A program made the position numbers and the translations under genes. Below, piece by piece: positions 1-7,377 of a stretch of 14,857 nucleotides of DNA. Origin of the DNA: Stramenopiles sp. TOSAG23-3 (Eukaryota > Sar). The stretch spans positions 1 to 14,857 of the forward strand of contig LT642542.1 in the NCBI GenBank assembly GCA_900128585.1, written 5' to 3'. Each line of letters opens with the position of its first letter. Positions within the stretch are counted from its first letter, which is position 1. A model generated the notes under the pieces. That model had not been told where the DNA came from and searched no databases. It saw only the letters and a program-made list of their open reading frames with translations.

Positions 1-14
1 AAGAGGAAACTTAC
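1..14 (-). other. Start of intron 1 of SELENOF homologue (5' splice site)
   Basis: Read on the minus strand, the exon ends CAAG and the next bases are GTAAGTTTCC, a strong GT-AG type donor. Without splicing the frame would continue into intron sequence and lose similarity to the SELENOF family. This is the only clear coding intron in the window. Confidence 0.75.
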
Positions 15-312
15 CTTGCAAAAATGCCTTTGTGTAAAAGTTCTTACCAACGGTTCCGTCCGAACCTGAGCTGGAGGAGCAACATTCGTTGCACTCAGCG
101 TACAGGTCTTTGACGTCTCCATCCGCTCCTAATTCAACGCTGTCAAAATATTCGACCATTTTATCACAGTTCGAACACATCAGAGAATCGGTATACCCGA
201 GGGCGGCACAGTTCTTCCGCTTGCTCTTCTTCGTCTGCACCTTTTCGTTTGTGTCATCGCCAGACACGACGGCTACCATAAAAGCAGCAGCCAGAAAGGT
301 GCAAAACTTCAT
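15..312 (-). CDS. SELENOF: SELENOF (Sep15) family protein, first exon only (partial)
   Basis: This exon encodes 99 residues plus one base, then runs into a GTAAGT donor at 14-9, so an intron of phase 1 starts here and the rest lies beyond the left edge. Residues 1-18 look like an ER signal peptide (MKFCTFLAAAFMVAVVSG). They are followed by a basic linker and a Cys-rich domain with C35, C46, C49, C74, C77 and C78. The C-x10-C-x2-C ... C-x2-CC spacing and the LGY...LMCSNCD context match the Sep15 domain that binds UDP-glucose:glycoprotein glucosyltransferase. In the family, SELENOF is an ER oxidoreductase that assists glycoprotein folding. The exon ends just where the family has its redox CxU or CxC motif, so whether this protein carries selenocysteine cannot be seen. 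The start has A at -3. The gene is head-to-head with the JmjC gene. I identified it by family motifs rather than by a search. Confidence 0.85.
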
Positions 313-1015
313 TCTGCCAACACCTCTCTTTCTCAAGAAGAAGAAGAAAAACAGATACCCCTAATCCTTCTAAATCATGCAGGATTTGCCCCCTTCAATT
401 GTGCAAAAGTTTATGCAAAACTAATTTTATTTCTGTATAGAGTCACTGTAAACTAAACTGTCGTAAAAAGGAAGAAGAAATAATAAAAAAACATCACATC
501 AATAAATAAATAAATATAATGTAATGTAATAATTGGAGTATAATAAGTAGTCGTCTAATATGTGCACCGCCGTTCCAGTTCTTCCAGTACGGTTGGTACC
601 GGTACCAGTAGTAGTTAATATGACTGGTACCCCGTACTCCTCCTCCTCATAATTCGTGGTATTATTATATCAGGTACAGGTACCAGGTACCTAGGTATTA
701 ATACAGGTATAATACCAGGTACAGGTACCGATAAAACGACGAGAGGAGGACGAGAGAGGACGAAGAAGAAGTATTAAAAATTATTTCTTCTTCTCTTTTT
801 TCTATTAGAATATATATAATATCTTTTTTTTAATATATATTTTCTATTATTTGTCCAAAGCAAGGCACAACAAAATAATAATGATCTACTAAGATCGTCA
901 AAAAATACTCTTACAGGTACGACTGTACAGGAAAAGTGTTGCGAAGGTATTTCTAAAAAATTCAATTGTTTTATACAGAAAAACAAACAACAAACTATTT
1001 GCCGGGGCTTTCACC
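313..1015. promoter_or_regulatory. Head-to-head intergenic region, SELENOF / F-box-JmjC
   Basis: This 703-bp AT-rich stretch separates two divergent start codons and has no supportable gene. It must hold both promoters. It contains a GAAGAA-rich 5' leader just upstream of the SELENOF start, A/T-rich sequence at 420-540, a GGTACC-rich block (595-729), a purine-rich GA tract (738-770), and a long run of A/T with TATATATAA-like strings (808-846) about 170-200 bp before the JmjC start. I cannot assign individual promoter elements. Confidence 0.5.
595..729. repeat. Cluster of GGTACC palindromes
   Basis: Six copies of the self-complementary hexamer GGTACC lie in 135 bp, at 595-600, 601-606, 626-631, 679-684, 686-691 and 724-729. 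Variants such as GGTACA and AGGTAT lie between them. The first two copies are directly joined. Because each unit is its own reverse complement, the block can pair with itself on either strand. Another GGTACC lies at 11551-11556, upstream of the syntaxin gene. Confidence 0.8.
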
Positions 1016-2569
1016 ATGTCCACCGGACTGAATCATCCATATGGCTTGAAACCTTTGGGCAATTTGTACATGAATCTTGCTGGCAAGGATATCGCTGCTG
1101 CCAAAAGATTGTCGAGTAAGCGGCGCTTTGACAGTCTCGGAAACTTAATTGGAAAGTTGCAAGACAACGTGGTACTGTCAATTTTTAGTTTCTTCACGGC
1201 AAGCAGCCTGGGAAAAATTTCTAGCACGTCCCGCTTTTTCTACCTTTTGTCCCACCGTTCCGAGTTTTGGAAAGTTCACGTTCTTGAAAAGTTCGGCGGT
1301 TCCTTCAAGTATTGTAAGACATGGAAGGACACGTACGTGAACAACATCGGCCCGGTTAGACAGGCACCGCACGTTCCTATTGCAACGAGGGATGTTTACT
1401 CGGACCTGTGGTTTCAATCGTTTTTCTGTTCGAGAGTGCCCCTCCGCAAGGAGTGGCTGGAAGTGGACAATATTGATCGGCAGGATCATGCAAACCTTTC
1501 TGTTGCAGATTTCGTTAGAGATTACGAAAAGCCTCGTCGCCCGGTTCTGTTTTCTAAAGACATATCATCGGACTGGGAAGCAATGCAGAAATGGAATTGG
1601 GATTTTTTGAAAAGCAGGTTTCAGGTTGCGGAGAACGGGGGTATACATGCCGGAGGATTCACCTTCGACATGAAGGACTACATTTCGTATGCTTTCGGGT
1701 GCAAGGATGAGGAATCCCCCCTGTACATATTTGACAAAAAGTTTGCGGACAAGAGCCCTACTCTGGGGAAGGACTATAGTACCCCCAAATACTTTGACAA
1801 AGACAGGGACTTGTTTTCAATGCTGGGGGAGAGGCGTCCCGATTACCGTTGGTTGATTGCGGGCCCGGGCAGAAGCGGGTCGTCGTTTCATATTGACCCA
1901 AACGGCACTAACGCTTGGAACGCTGTCATAACGGGGGCAAAGAAGTGGATCATGTTTCCGCCCCATGTTGTCCCCCCTGGCGTGCACCCATCCTCTGACG
2001 GTGCAGATGTGGCTACCCCAGTCTCTATCGTGGAATGGTTTTTGAACTTTTACTCTTTTGCAAGGGATCTAAACCCGATTGAATGCATCGTACAACCAGG
2101 AGAAATCATATTTGTCCCGCAAGGATGGTGGCACCTAGTTCTGAATCTAGAAACGGGAATTGCAGTAACGCAAAACTATGTATCGGAAAGTTCACTCTCA
2201 GTTTGTTTAGATTTTTTAAGGAATAAACCCGACCAAATAAGTGGAATAGAATCTGATCGCCGCCCTCGATTTTACGATGAGTTTGTCTGTTGTTTGAAGT
2301 TGAAAAGAAACGATTTGTACGAAAAATATGTCGTAAGCAAAGGCGTTTCCACTAAGGGCAACGGTGGCGGGAAGAAAAGCGTCACAAAAGTTGCGGTCAA
2401 GAATGTGTGGAAAGATATCAGAGCAATGGACAAGACCCGTACAAAGAAGGAAAAAGAACTTGAACCGGAGGCACAATTAGAGAGCGAGCGGAATCAGGTT
2501 GTTGGCAATGGGGAAGAACCAGCCCATAGCAAGAACTCGACTTTCAGTTTCAACTTTTTATCGCAGTAA
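1016..2569 (+). CDS. F-box and JmjC domain protein, JMJD6-like 2-oxoglutarate oxygenase
   Basis: The protein has 517 residues in a single exon. Residues about 43-95 form an F-box-like region (IGKLQDNVVLSIFSFF, then a pattern of Leu and Phe), which would bind SKP1. Residues about 275-395 form a JmjC fold of the JMJD6 type: GPGRSGSSFHIDPNGTNAWN carries iron ligands H292 and D294, and GWWHLVLNLE carries the third ligand, H373. N302 and K309 (GAKKWIMFPP) align with the Asn and the 2-oxoglutarate-binding Lys of JMJD6. All catalytic residues are present, so it is probably an active Fe(II)/2-oxoglutarate hydroxylase or demethylase. The C-terminal ~70 residues are charged, Lys/Glu-rich and probably disordered. 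F-box plus JmjC is a known combination in plants and algae; the substrate is unknown. The start codon context is CACCATGT, with A at -3. The 3' end lies 50 bp from the stop codon of the opposite-strand kelch gene. Confidence 0.93.
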   Translation: MSTGLNHPYGLKPLGNLYMNLAGKDIAAAKRLSSKRRFDSLGNLIGKLQDNVVLSIFSFFTASSLGKISSTSRFFYLLSHRSEFWKVHVLEKFGGSFKYCKTWKDTYVNNIGPVRQAPHVPIATRDVYSDLWFQSFFCSRVPLRKEWLEVDNIDRQDHANLSVADFVRDYEKPRRPVLFSKDISSDWEAMQKWNWDFLKSRFQVAENGGIHAGGFTFDMKDYISYAFGCKDEESPLYIFDKKFADKSPTLGKDYSTPKYFDKDRDLFSMLGERRPDYRWLIAGPGRSGSSFHIDPNGTNAWNAVITGAKKWIMFPPHVVPPGVHPSSDGADVATPVSIVEWFLNFYSFARDLNPIECIVQPGEIIFVPQGWWHLVLNLETGIAVTQNYVSESSLSVCLDFLRNKPDQISGIESDRRPRFYDEFVCCLKLKRNDLYEKYVVSKGVSTKGNGGGKKSVTKVAVKNVWKDIRAMDKTRTKKEKELEPEAQLESERNQVVGNGEEPAHSKNSTFSFNFLSQ

Positions 2570-2619
2570 CAAATTATTATAGTATGTTTAAATATTTAAC
2601 TTCTGATATAGTATACAAT
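2570..2619. other. Tail-to-tail spacer, JmjC / kelch genes
   Basis: Only 50 bp separate the two stop codons (TAA at 2567-2569 and TAA on the minus strand at 2620-2622). The spacer is almost pure A/T and holds the perfect 12-bp palindrome TTAAATATTTAA at 2588-2599. Two 3' UTRs cannot fit here without overlap, so the transcripts probably overlap or share a symmetric polyadenylation region. Confidence 0.6.
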
Positions 2620-5600
2620 TTAATTAAATTTCTCCTCTCCCCCAGACGCCGCAGGCGCGGCAATGTCCAAACAGACAGACAAACTGCTGGAGCATGCAGA
2701 TGGTGCAATTCTATATGTACTGTTTTTGGCACCGCGTCTTCGCACATTATCTCCCATTAAGGTCTTCCTCCTGCCCCATTTTATATTCAATCCATTTTCT
2801 CGTTTGTGCTGAATCAAATTTATTATGTCTTTCTCTTTTGTTGGCCCATTAGGTCGAGCAAAGTTTTGACGACTTCTTTCCTTCGTTTTCAACGGCGATG
2901 CAGGGATAACTTGGTACGCTGATCGTGGCTTTGTCCCCTCGTCCAAGGACCCACCAAAGTTGACTCTTCCTGAGGATTCGGCGAACCCCCATTCAGACAG
3001 AGACATGTTCGCTTTCATTTTGCGCTTTTCTGCATGTTTTGCCCCAGGCTCTGACCCACGAGGATAATGAAAGGGAGAAAGGACTCGGTCCTGTCGTTTT
3101 TGCGGGGAGTTTGCTGTTGCTGCACGGTTTGTAGATGAGCGATTTCTGCGATTGGCCTTCACCGGTGTGGTCATTGGCCGCGCTTGACTGCGCAGGGCTT
3201 CGCGCCTTCTTTTATTCCGCAAATCCGCAGTCGTCAATAGTACAGTTTGCTCTGGAACACCCCTGAATGAGGACCGCTTTCGACCCATCGACATGGACGT
3301 TCTTTTTTTCTTCGTCTCTGAACTTGTAACGGCATCTCGGAGGAACCCTAGCAGAAGATTATCCGAGCCGTTCCCGTTCCCGTCTTGGTCTCCTAGACGG
3401 AGCTGTTTAAACGATAGTTCTCCCCTTATCAGCTGCGTTCTTAGAGCAGCATCTTCTCGCAACTTTGCACGTTCTAATTCAAGGGCCTTTTTACGCGATT
3501 CCTTTAAAACCTGTTTGGTTATAAATTCACTTTTTTTCTCTTGGTCCTCTTTCGCTTTCCCCGTCATGTTCAAAAAACTACTGTAGCCTGTCGGAAATCC
3601 ATACTGGGGGACCCTTTCGTTTGCGTAAAGAGGCGCCTTCAACGGATCTGGGGGTCTAATAGACAAATACGGCGACGGTATCTTCCCCGTTAAAACGTCT
3701 TCGTGTTGCTCTATGGCGCGCACTCGCTTGTTGTGCTGCACCATGTTCACCCATGTTCGAAAGGGTTTTCTGACCAAGCCATGCTTTGCGCTGTCCCACT
3801 TGAAGGATAGTTTGCTGAACATGCTTCCTTTGCTATTTTCCTGGTACGGTGCCGGGTTCAAATGCAACGCGTATACATCAAAAGGCGCAAACCCACTGTT
3901 GCCAGTGCCTCCGACGACTACCATGCTAAACCTCGGTTTTCTCAGCGAAGTCGCCAAATTTTTGCGTATATTGCTGCTTGCATTCTTTAGTTTCGAAGAG
4001 TTTCCTTCGTTGTCACTGCTGGAGGAATCACTGTCGCCATCACCGCCTTCCTCTTTCTCTTCATTCGCGTACTCACTTATGTCTGCTTCCCCGTCAAACC
4101 CTTTGTACAGGCATCCCATGTGCCAGTAGCGAACGGATGGAACGTGTTCCTCCTTTAATTCGACTGTGGACCAACGGTAAGAACTGTGGTCGTAGACCAG
4201 AACTGCATTTCCTCCCACCCCGCCACTTGTGCCTTTCGTTTTGATTGTGTTGAGATTGGTTTCGGACTTTAACGTACCTCCGAAGACGTAGATCGAAGAC
4301 ATTTCGTACGGGCTGAGCATAGATGTGGCACATATCCGTGGTCCTGGCAATGTTCCATGCGTATGCACCGACGTCCAACGCATAGGCCTTACAGTCAACT
4401 TCAGCTCCCACATTTCATTCGGCGCATGCGTCTCTTTGTGCATCCCTCCGAACAGAAGAAGCGAAGACGTGTTCACGCACACTGCACTGTGACCAGCCCT
4501 CGCAAAAGGGGGGGTGCCATCAGTCTTCATGTGAGTCCACTTGATGAGAGACGTATCTAGCATCCAGACATCGTTCTTGAAAACCCACTTTTTGCATTTG
4601 ACGGACTTTGGAGAGGACATTGTTTCATTGTTGTCGTCGTCGGATTCTTTCGTGCTCGGACCCCCCCTTGCCGGACTGTTTGGCGGCGAATCCTCTTTGA
4701 CTACTTCTGAACGAACTCCTCCAATCAATAACGCCGTGTTTGCTTGCTTCACCCTTGTCAGCGAAGCAGCATACCGAGGGCCTGGGTTCGGTGACGGGGC
4801 CAGCATTTTCCATCTTTCGTGGCGGTAATCAAAAGAGTACATGAGGTCGTCTTCTACCAATGCCCTACTTTCGCCCAGAAAACTCTGTGATTGGCTGGTT
4901 TGGTCAAACATTCCCACGGTCTGGTTCGTGTTGGGGCTGTTTTGTTCACCCCCGTAGAACAATATGCAATGGTCTCGGGGGACGCATACTGCACAGTGCC
5001 CGCTTCTGGGCCCTGGAGCTTTCCCACCAGGCCTTTGTTTGGTTTTTACGTTCCTCCATTTCATTGTGCGCGGATTTAAATGTGCCAATTCATTCGTGCG
5101 ATCGCTTGCCACCCCCCCAAACATGAATATCCCTTTACTTGGGGTGACGGTAAAACTCGCCATGGCTCTTGCCGTTGGTAGATACCCTGTTCGAAACCTC
5201 GGGTAGTGGACCCACTCGTCTGGTGGCTTGTTCATTTCCTGTTTGTTAAATAAGTGGTCATCCTTTTTAGACCTAAACAGAGCCATTTCCATCTCCAGAT
5301 CGCCCACCCCAGCCGCGCAATCCGCATCAATGTATAACTGTTTCCCCGTAACCCGGGGGTCTTTGTCATCGAGAGTGTAGACTTGCTTATGCACACGGTG
5401 GCGATAATGAACGGGGCACTTCACCTTTGGCTTCCATCCAGGACTATATCGTTGTACTTTTGCATTAGCCTTCTTGTCTATAATTTTGTCCAGCTTTGCC
5501 TGTCTTTTCGTTTTGTTTTTTCTTTTTACCGTCATGCTCGCCCATCCTAGCTGCATTTCCATCTTCAGCGAGGAGATGGCATAGTCAGGGCGAAATGTTG

Positions 5601-5760
5601 GAAAGCGCTCAGACTCAGCATCAGAATCCATGGCTTGAAATTCGTTCAATTTGTCGAACTTTCTCATCATTAACCGTTTGTTCACCTCATTTCGTTTTTG
5701 GCGCTGAGCTTCCCGCTTTGCCTGATCCTTTTGCTTCTGACGACGACGTATTGCTGCCAT
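2620..5760 (-). CDS. Large kelch-repeat (beta-propeller) protein, function unknown
   Basis: The protein is 1046 residues from the first ATG (CACGATGGCA, A at -3); upstream in-frame codons are not ATG. The N-terminal ~120 residues are very basic, beginning MAAIRRRQKQKDQAKREAQR. About residues 185-640 contain kelch-type blades, marked by MFGG (~213), FYGG (~269), LIGG (~345), LFGG (~437), VFGG (~493) and VVGG (~616), with PRSGH, FARAGH and VRYWHMG strands between them. This gives about six or seven blades, one propeller. Two acidic low-complexity loops interrupt it: SDDDNNE-type at ~370-390 and a DGDSDSSSSDNEGN-type segment at ~570-595. Residues ~735-785 look like a charged coiled coil (QEKKSEFITKQVLKESRKKA). 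The tail to the end is basic, Ser/Arg-rich and likely disordered. Kelch propellers bind partner proteins, and no BTB, F-box or catalytic domain is visible. The basic tails would suit a nuclear or cytoskeletal scaffold, but that is a guess. Confidence 0.88.
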   Translation of the reverse strand: MAAIRRRQKQKDQAKREAQRQKRNEVNKRLMMRKFDKLNEFQAMDSDAESERFPTFRPDYAISSLKMEMQLGWASMTVKRKNKTKRQAKLDKIIDKKANAKVQRYSPGWKPKVKCPVHYRHRVHKQVYTLDDKDPRVTGKQLYIDADCAAGVGDLEMEMALFRSKKDDHLFNKQEMNKPPDEWVHYPRFRTGYLPTARAMASFTVTPSKGIFMFGGVASDRTNELAHLNPRTMKWRNVKTKQRPGGKAPGPRSGHCAVCVPRDHCILFYGGEQNSPNTNQTVGMFDQTSQSQSFLGESRALVEDDLMYSFDYRHERWKMLAPSPNPGPRYAASLTRVKQANTALLIGGVRSEVVKEDSPPNSPARGGPSTKESDDDNNETMSSPKSVKCKKWVFKNDVWMLDTSLIKWTHMKTDGTPPFARAGHSAVCVNTSSLLLFGGMHKETHAPNEMWELKLTVRPMRWTSVHTHGTLPGPRICATSMLSPYEMSSIYVFGGTLKSETNLNTIKTKGTSGGVGGNAVLVYDHSSYRWSTVELKEEHVPSVRYWHMGCLYKGFDGEADISEYANEEKEEGGDGDSDSSSSDNEGNSSKLKNASSNIRKNLATSLRKPRFSMVVVGGTGNSGFAPFDVYALHLNPAPYQENSKGSMFSKLSFKWDSAKHGLVRKPFRTWVNMVQHNKRVRAIEQHEDVLTGKIPSPYLSIRPPDPLKAPLYANERVPQYGFPTGYSSFLNMTGKAKEDQEKKSEFITKQVLKESRKKALELERAKLREDAALRTQLIRGELSFKQLRLGDQDGNGNGSDNLLLGFLRDAVTSSETKKKRTSMSMGRKRSSFRGVPEQTVLLTTADLRNKRRREALRSQARPMTTPVKANRRNRSSTNRAATANSPQKRQDRVLSPFHYPRGSEPGAKHAEKRKMKANMSLSEWGFAESSGRVNFGGSLDEGTKPRSAYQVIPASPLKTKERSRQNFARPNGPTKEKDIINLIQHKRENGLNIKWGRRKTLMGDNVRRRGAKNSTYRIAPSACSSSLSVCLDIAAPAASGGEEKFN

Positions 5761-6121
5761 CGTGTTCACTTCTACGGCCAACAAGAGCTATTCTTATCTT
5801 GGAATTTTTTTTTAACAAACATAAAGATATTTGATTCGGTACAATTTGGTAGGTACGTCGCCGATACTGCGTTACTCCTGTCAGCCATTTTATTGGTCAC
5901 ATTGCAAACTCTTGCGCGCACAAATTCTTCTTTTTTTACATTATGTATTATTAATATACTATATATAATTAACATGCATTATTATTCTATAATAAATACT
6001 GCTGTGTAGTGTAGTATCACTTTTATAAAATATCAACATCATACAATAATAATTATATTTATATAAAATAATAATATGGAATGATCCTTTTAAAGTTTAA
6101 AGCTCGCAGGTCGCAGGCCAG

Positions 6122-6142
6122 GCCATCAGCCATCAGCCATCA
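6122..6142. repeat. Tandem GCCATCA repeat (3 copies)
   Basis: Three perfect head-to-tail copies of GCCATCA follow a related GCAGGTCGCAGGCCAG stretch. They are followed at 6178-6207 by repeats of TACATCGTA. These are short, probably slippage-born repeats in the head-to-head intergenic region. Confidence 0.85.
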
Positions 6143-6313
6143 CTTCAATCACACTCATCCGCCCTCCTCGTTCCTTTTACATCGTACATTCTACATCGTA
6201 CATCGTATAAAAATATCAAATAGCCAGCCAAACCCCATAACCCCATTCTACGTAATTTTTATCACTCCTTCCTCTGGAATAATAGTATTTCATCATTTCA
6301 TTTGGTTTAAATA

Positions 6314-6337
6314 GCATGGCATGGCATGGCATGGCAT
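6314..6337. repeat. Tandem pentanucleotide GCATG, about 4.8 copies
   Basis: The sequence is a perfect 5-bp tandem of GCATG over 24 bases. Overlapping CATG and GCATGC-like palindromic cores occur at each unit. It is a microsatellite in the kelch/channel intergenic DNA and is likely to vary in length. Confidence 0.9.
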
Positions 6338-6342
6338 ACGCT

Positions 6343-6382
6343 GATATGAGATGAGAGGCATGGGCTGGATATGAGATGAGAG
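6343..6382. repeat. 15-bp direct repeat (GATATGAGATGAGAG)
   Basis: The 15-mer occurs exactly at 6343-6357 and 6368-6382, with a 25-bp period. It lies just downstream of the GCATG tandem. It is a local duplication or a paired binding site; no protein can be named. Confidence 0.85.
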
Positions 6383-6474
6383 TGTACATTACATTACAAT
6401 GGAACTGGATAAAATAAAAAGGGGTCGGTCTCCTTTGCTTAACTTTAAAAAAAAGTGCAAATAAAAATAATTGT

Positions 6475-6503
6475 CCCTCACCCCTCCCTCCCTCACTCAC
6501 CCC
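6475..6503 (-). other. G-quadruplex-type motif on the minus strand
   Basis: On the plus strand there are C runs at 6475-6477, 6481-6484, 6486-6488, 6490-6492 and 6500-6503. On the minus strand this gives five runs of at least three G, separated by loops of 7, 1, 1 and 3 bases, which satisfies the usual G3+N1-7 rule. It lies 715 bp upstream of the kelch start and 875 bp upstream of the channel start. Folding is predicted only from the pattern. Confidence 0.65.
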
Positions 6504-7269
6504 TCACTCAGTTTTAAATACTGTTTAATACCGGGACAAGTATGAGTATTATATCCTGTACTGTTCGTACATACCAGTGATTAAATACGAACCGGTAACG
6601 TTCTGTTGGTATTCTAGTTTCCGGTAGTTTGTCTAGTTAGTTAGTTATGACTAACGTACACATCTTAGTGTAGTTGTAATAATACTGTTTTCATCTGTTT
6701 ATTTGCTTTTATCCCTATACTAATTCCAAAGAGTCGTTGAGTGAGAAGAGAGAGAGAAGAGAGAAAGAAAAGAGAAATAATCCGAGCGAGATCATTCTTA
6801 AAAAGATCATTCTTTATAAAAGATAGTAATTCCTAGTAGAGACTACCTCACATACATTATTATGAAATAAATTCGTTATAATGGAAAAAATCTCAAAAGA
6901 CAACTATTAAGGTGATATTGATTCAAAAGGGTGGTAATCAGTTTCGTGATTTACTCATGTATTATAAATATATGATTGAAAACAATATATATTATACGAT
7001 AAAAACAAAATAATATTTCAGTTTAAATACCCTTAATTTATAAAGCAACGATAAATTTTATAAGTGGGAATGAACGTTTCGTCTATTATGAGTTGTTGTA
7101 TGTAGAGCCTATTTTGTACTACTATTTATGTATCTGTATACGATAACAGAGATTGCAATGTTTCCTTTATAACTTTTCCATCTAATTGTTGATATTGTTG
7201 AATTGACTTTAGATACTCTTTCAATTTGCAGGGCATCTGAAACGTACTAAACGTGTGTGTGAGAGAGAC

Positions 7270-7283
7270 TTGTGTTAACACAA
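7270..7283. promoter_or_regulatory. 14-bp perfect palindrome in the channel gene leader
   Basis: TTGTGTTAACACAA reads identically on both strands and is centred on GTTAAC, 95 bp before the channel start. It is followed at 7285-7295 by GGTTT-A-AAACC, a second small inverted repeat. This could be a dimeric factor site or an RNA hairpin in the 5' leader; neither is shown. Confidence 0.4.
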
Positions 7284-7377
7284 AGGTTTAAAACCAAACA
7301 GTCGTGATAGTCCAGATCTGAGGCTCGTACTGGTTTTGCTAAGAGCTGCTAATCAGGTTTCGAAAACTACGTAAAGA

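Larger units (their letters stand above)
5761..7377. promoter_or_regulatory. 1.6-kb head-to-head intergenic region, kelch / channel genes
   Basis: I found no supportable gene in this, the longest gap of the window. It is AT-rich and repeat-rich. In order it holds A/T sequence (5925-6080), GCCATCA and TACATCGTA short repeats (6122-6207), a GCATG tandem (6314-6337), a duplicated 15-mer (6343-6382), a C-rich/G-quadruplex block (6475-6503), a hairpin GTTAGT-TATG-ACTAAC (6640-6655), a GA-rich tract (6738-6778), a duplicated GATCATTCTT (6790-6814), a possible 5' UTR intron end (7230-7231) and a palindrome (7270-7283). It must carry promoters for both flanking genes. Short open frames here are low-complexity and not convincing. 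Confidence 0.5.

Noticed and set aside
89-364. A 91-codon plus-strand open frame at the left end
   Set aside because: It lies antisense to the SELENOF exon, which has a signal peptide, the six-cysteine pattern and a splice donor. The plus-strand frame ends in a Lys-rich low-complexity string and matches no family.
774-986. A 70-codon minus-strand open frame before the JmjC gene
   Set aside because: It is built from A/T-rich low-complexity sequence (Tyr, Lys, Arg and Asn runs) with no domain and lies in promoter DNA.
5180-5200. GTTCGAAACC-like string resembling a tRNA B box
   Set aside because: It lies inside the kelch coding sequence, with no A box or cloverleaf around it.
3293-5206. Several plus-strand open frames of 60-140 codons across the kelch gene
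   Set aside because: All are antisense to a 1046-residue frame with clear kelch blades, and none has a recognisable domain or an independent promoter.
5761-5784. An earlier start for the kelch gene eight codons upstream
   Set aside because: That codon is TTG on the minus strand. The ATG at 5760 has a good context and precedes the basic N-terminus.
6081-6500. Short open frames on both strands in the kelch/channel gap
   Set aside because: They overlap short repeats, have odd composition and no family resemblance.
7140-7165. AACAGAGATTGCAATG resembles part of U6 snRNA (ACAGAGA ... ATG)
   Set aside because: The U6 5' stem, the rest of the core and a T-run terminator in the right place are missing, so this is a chance match.
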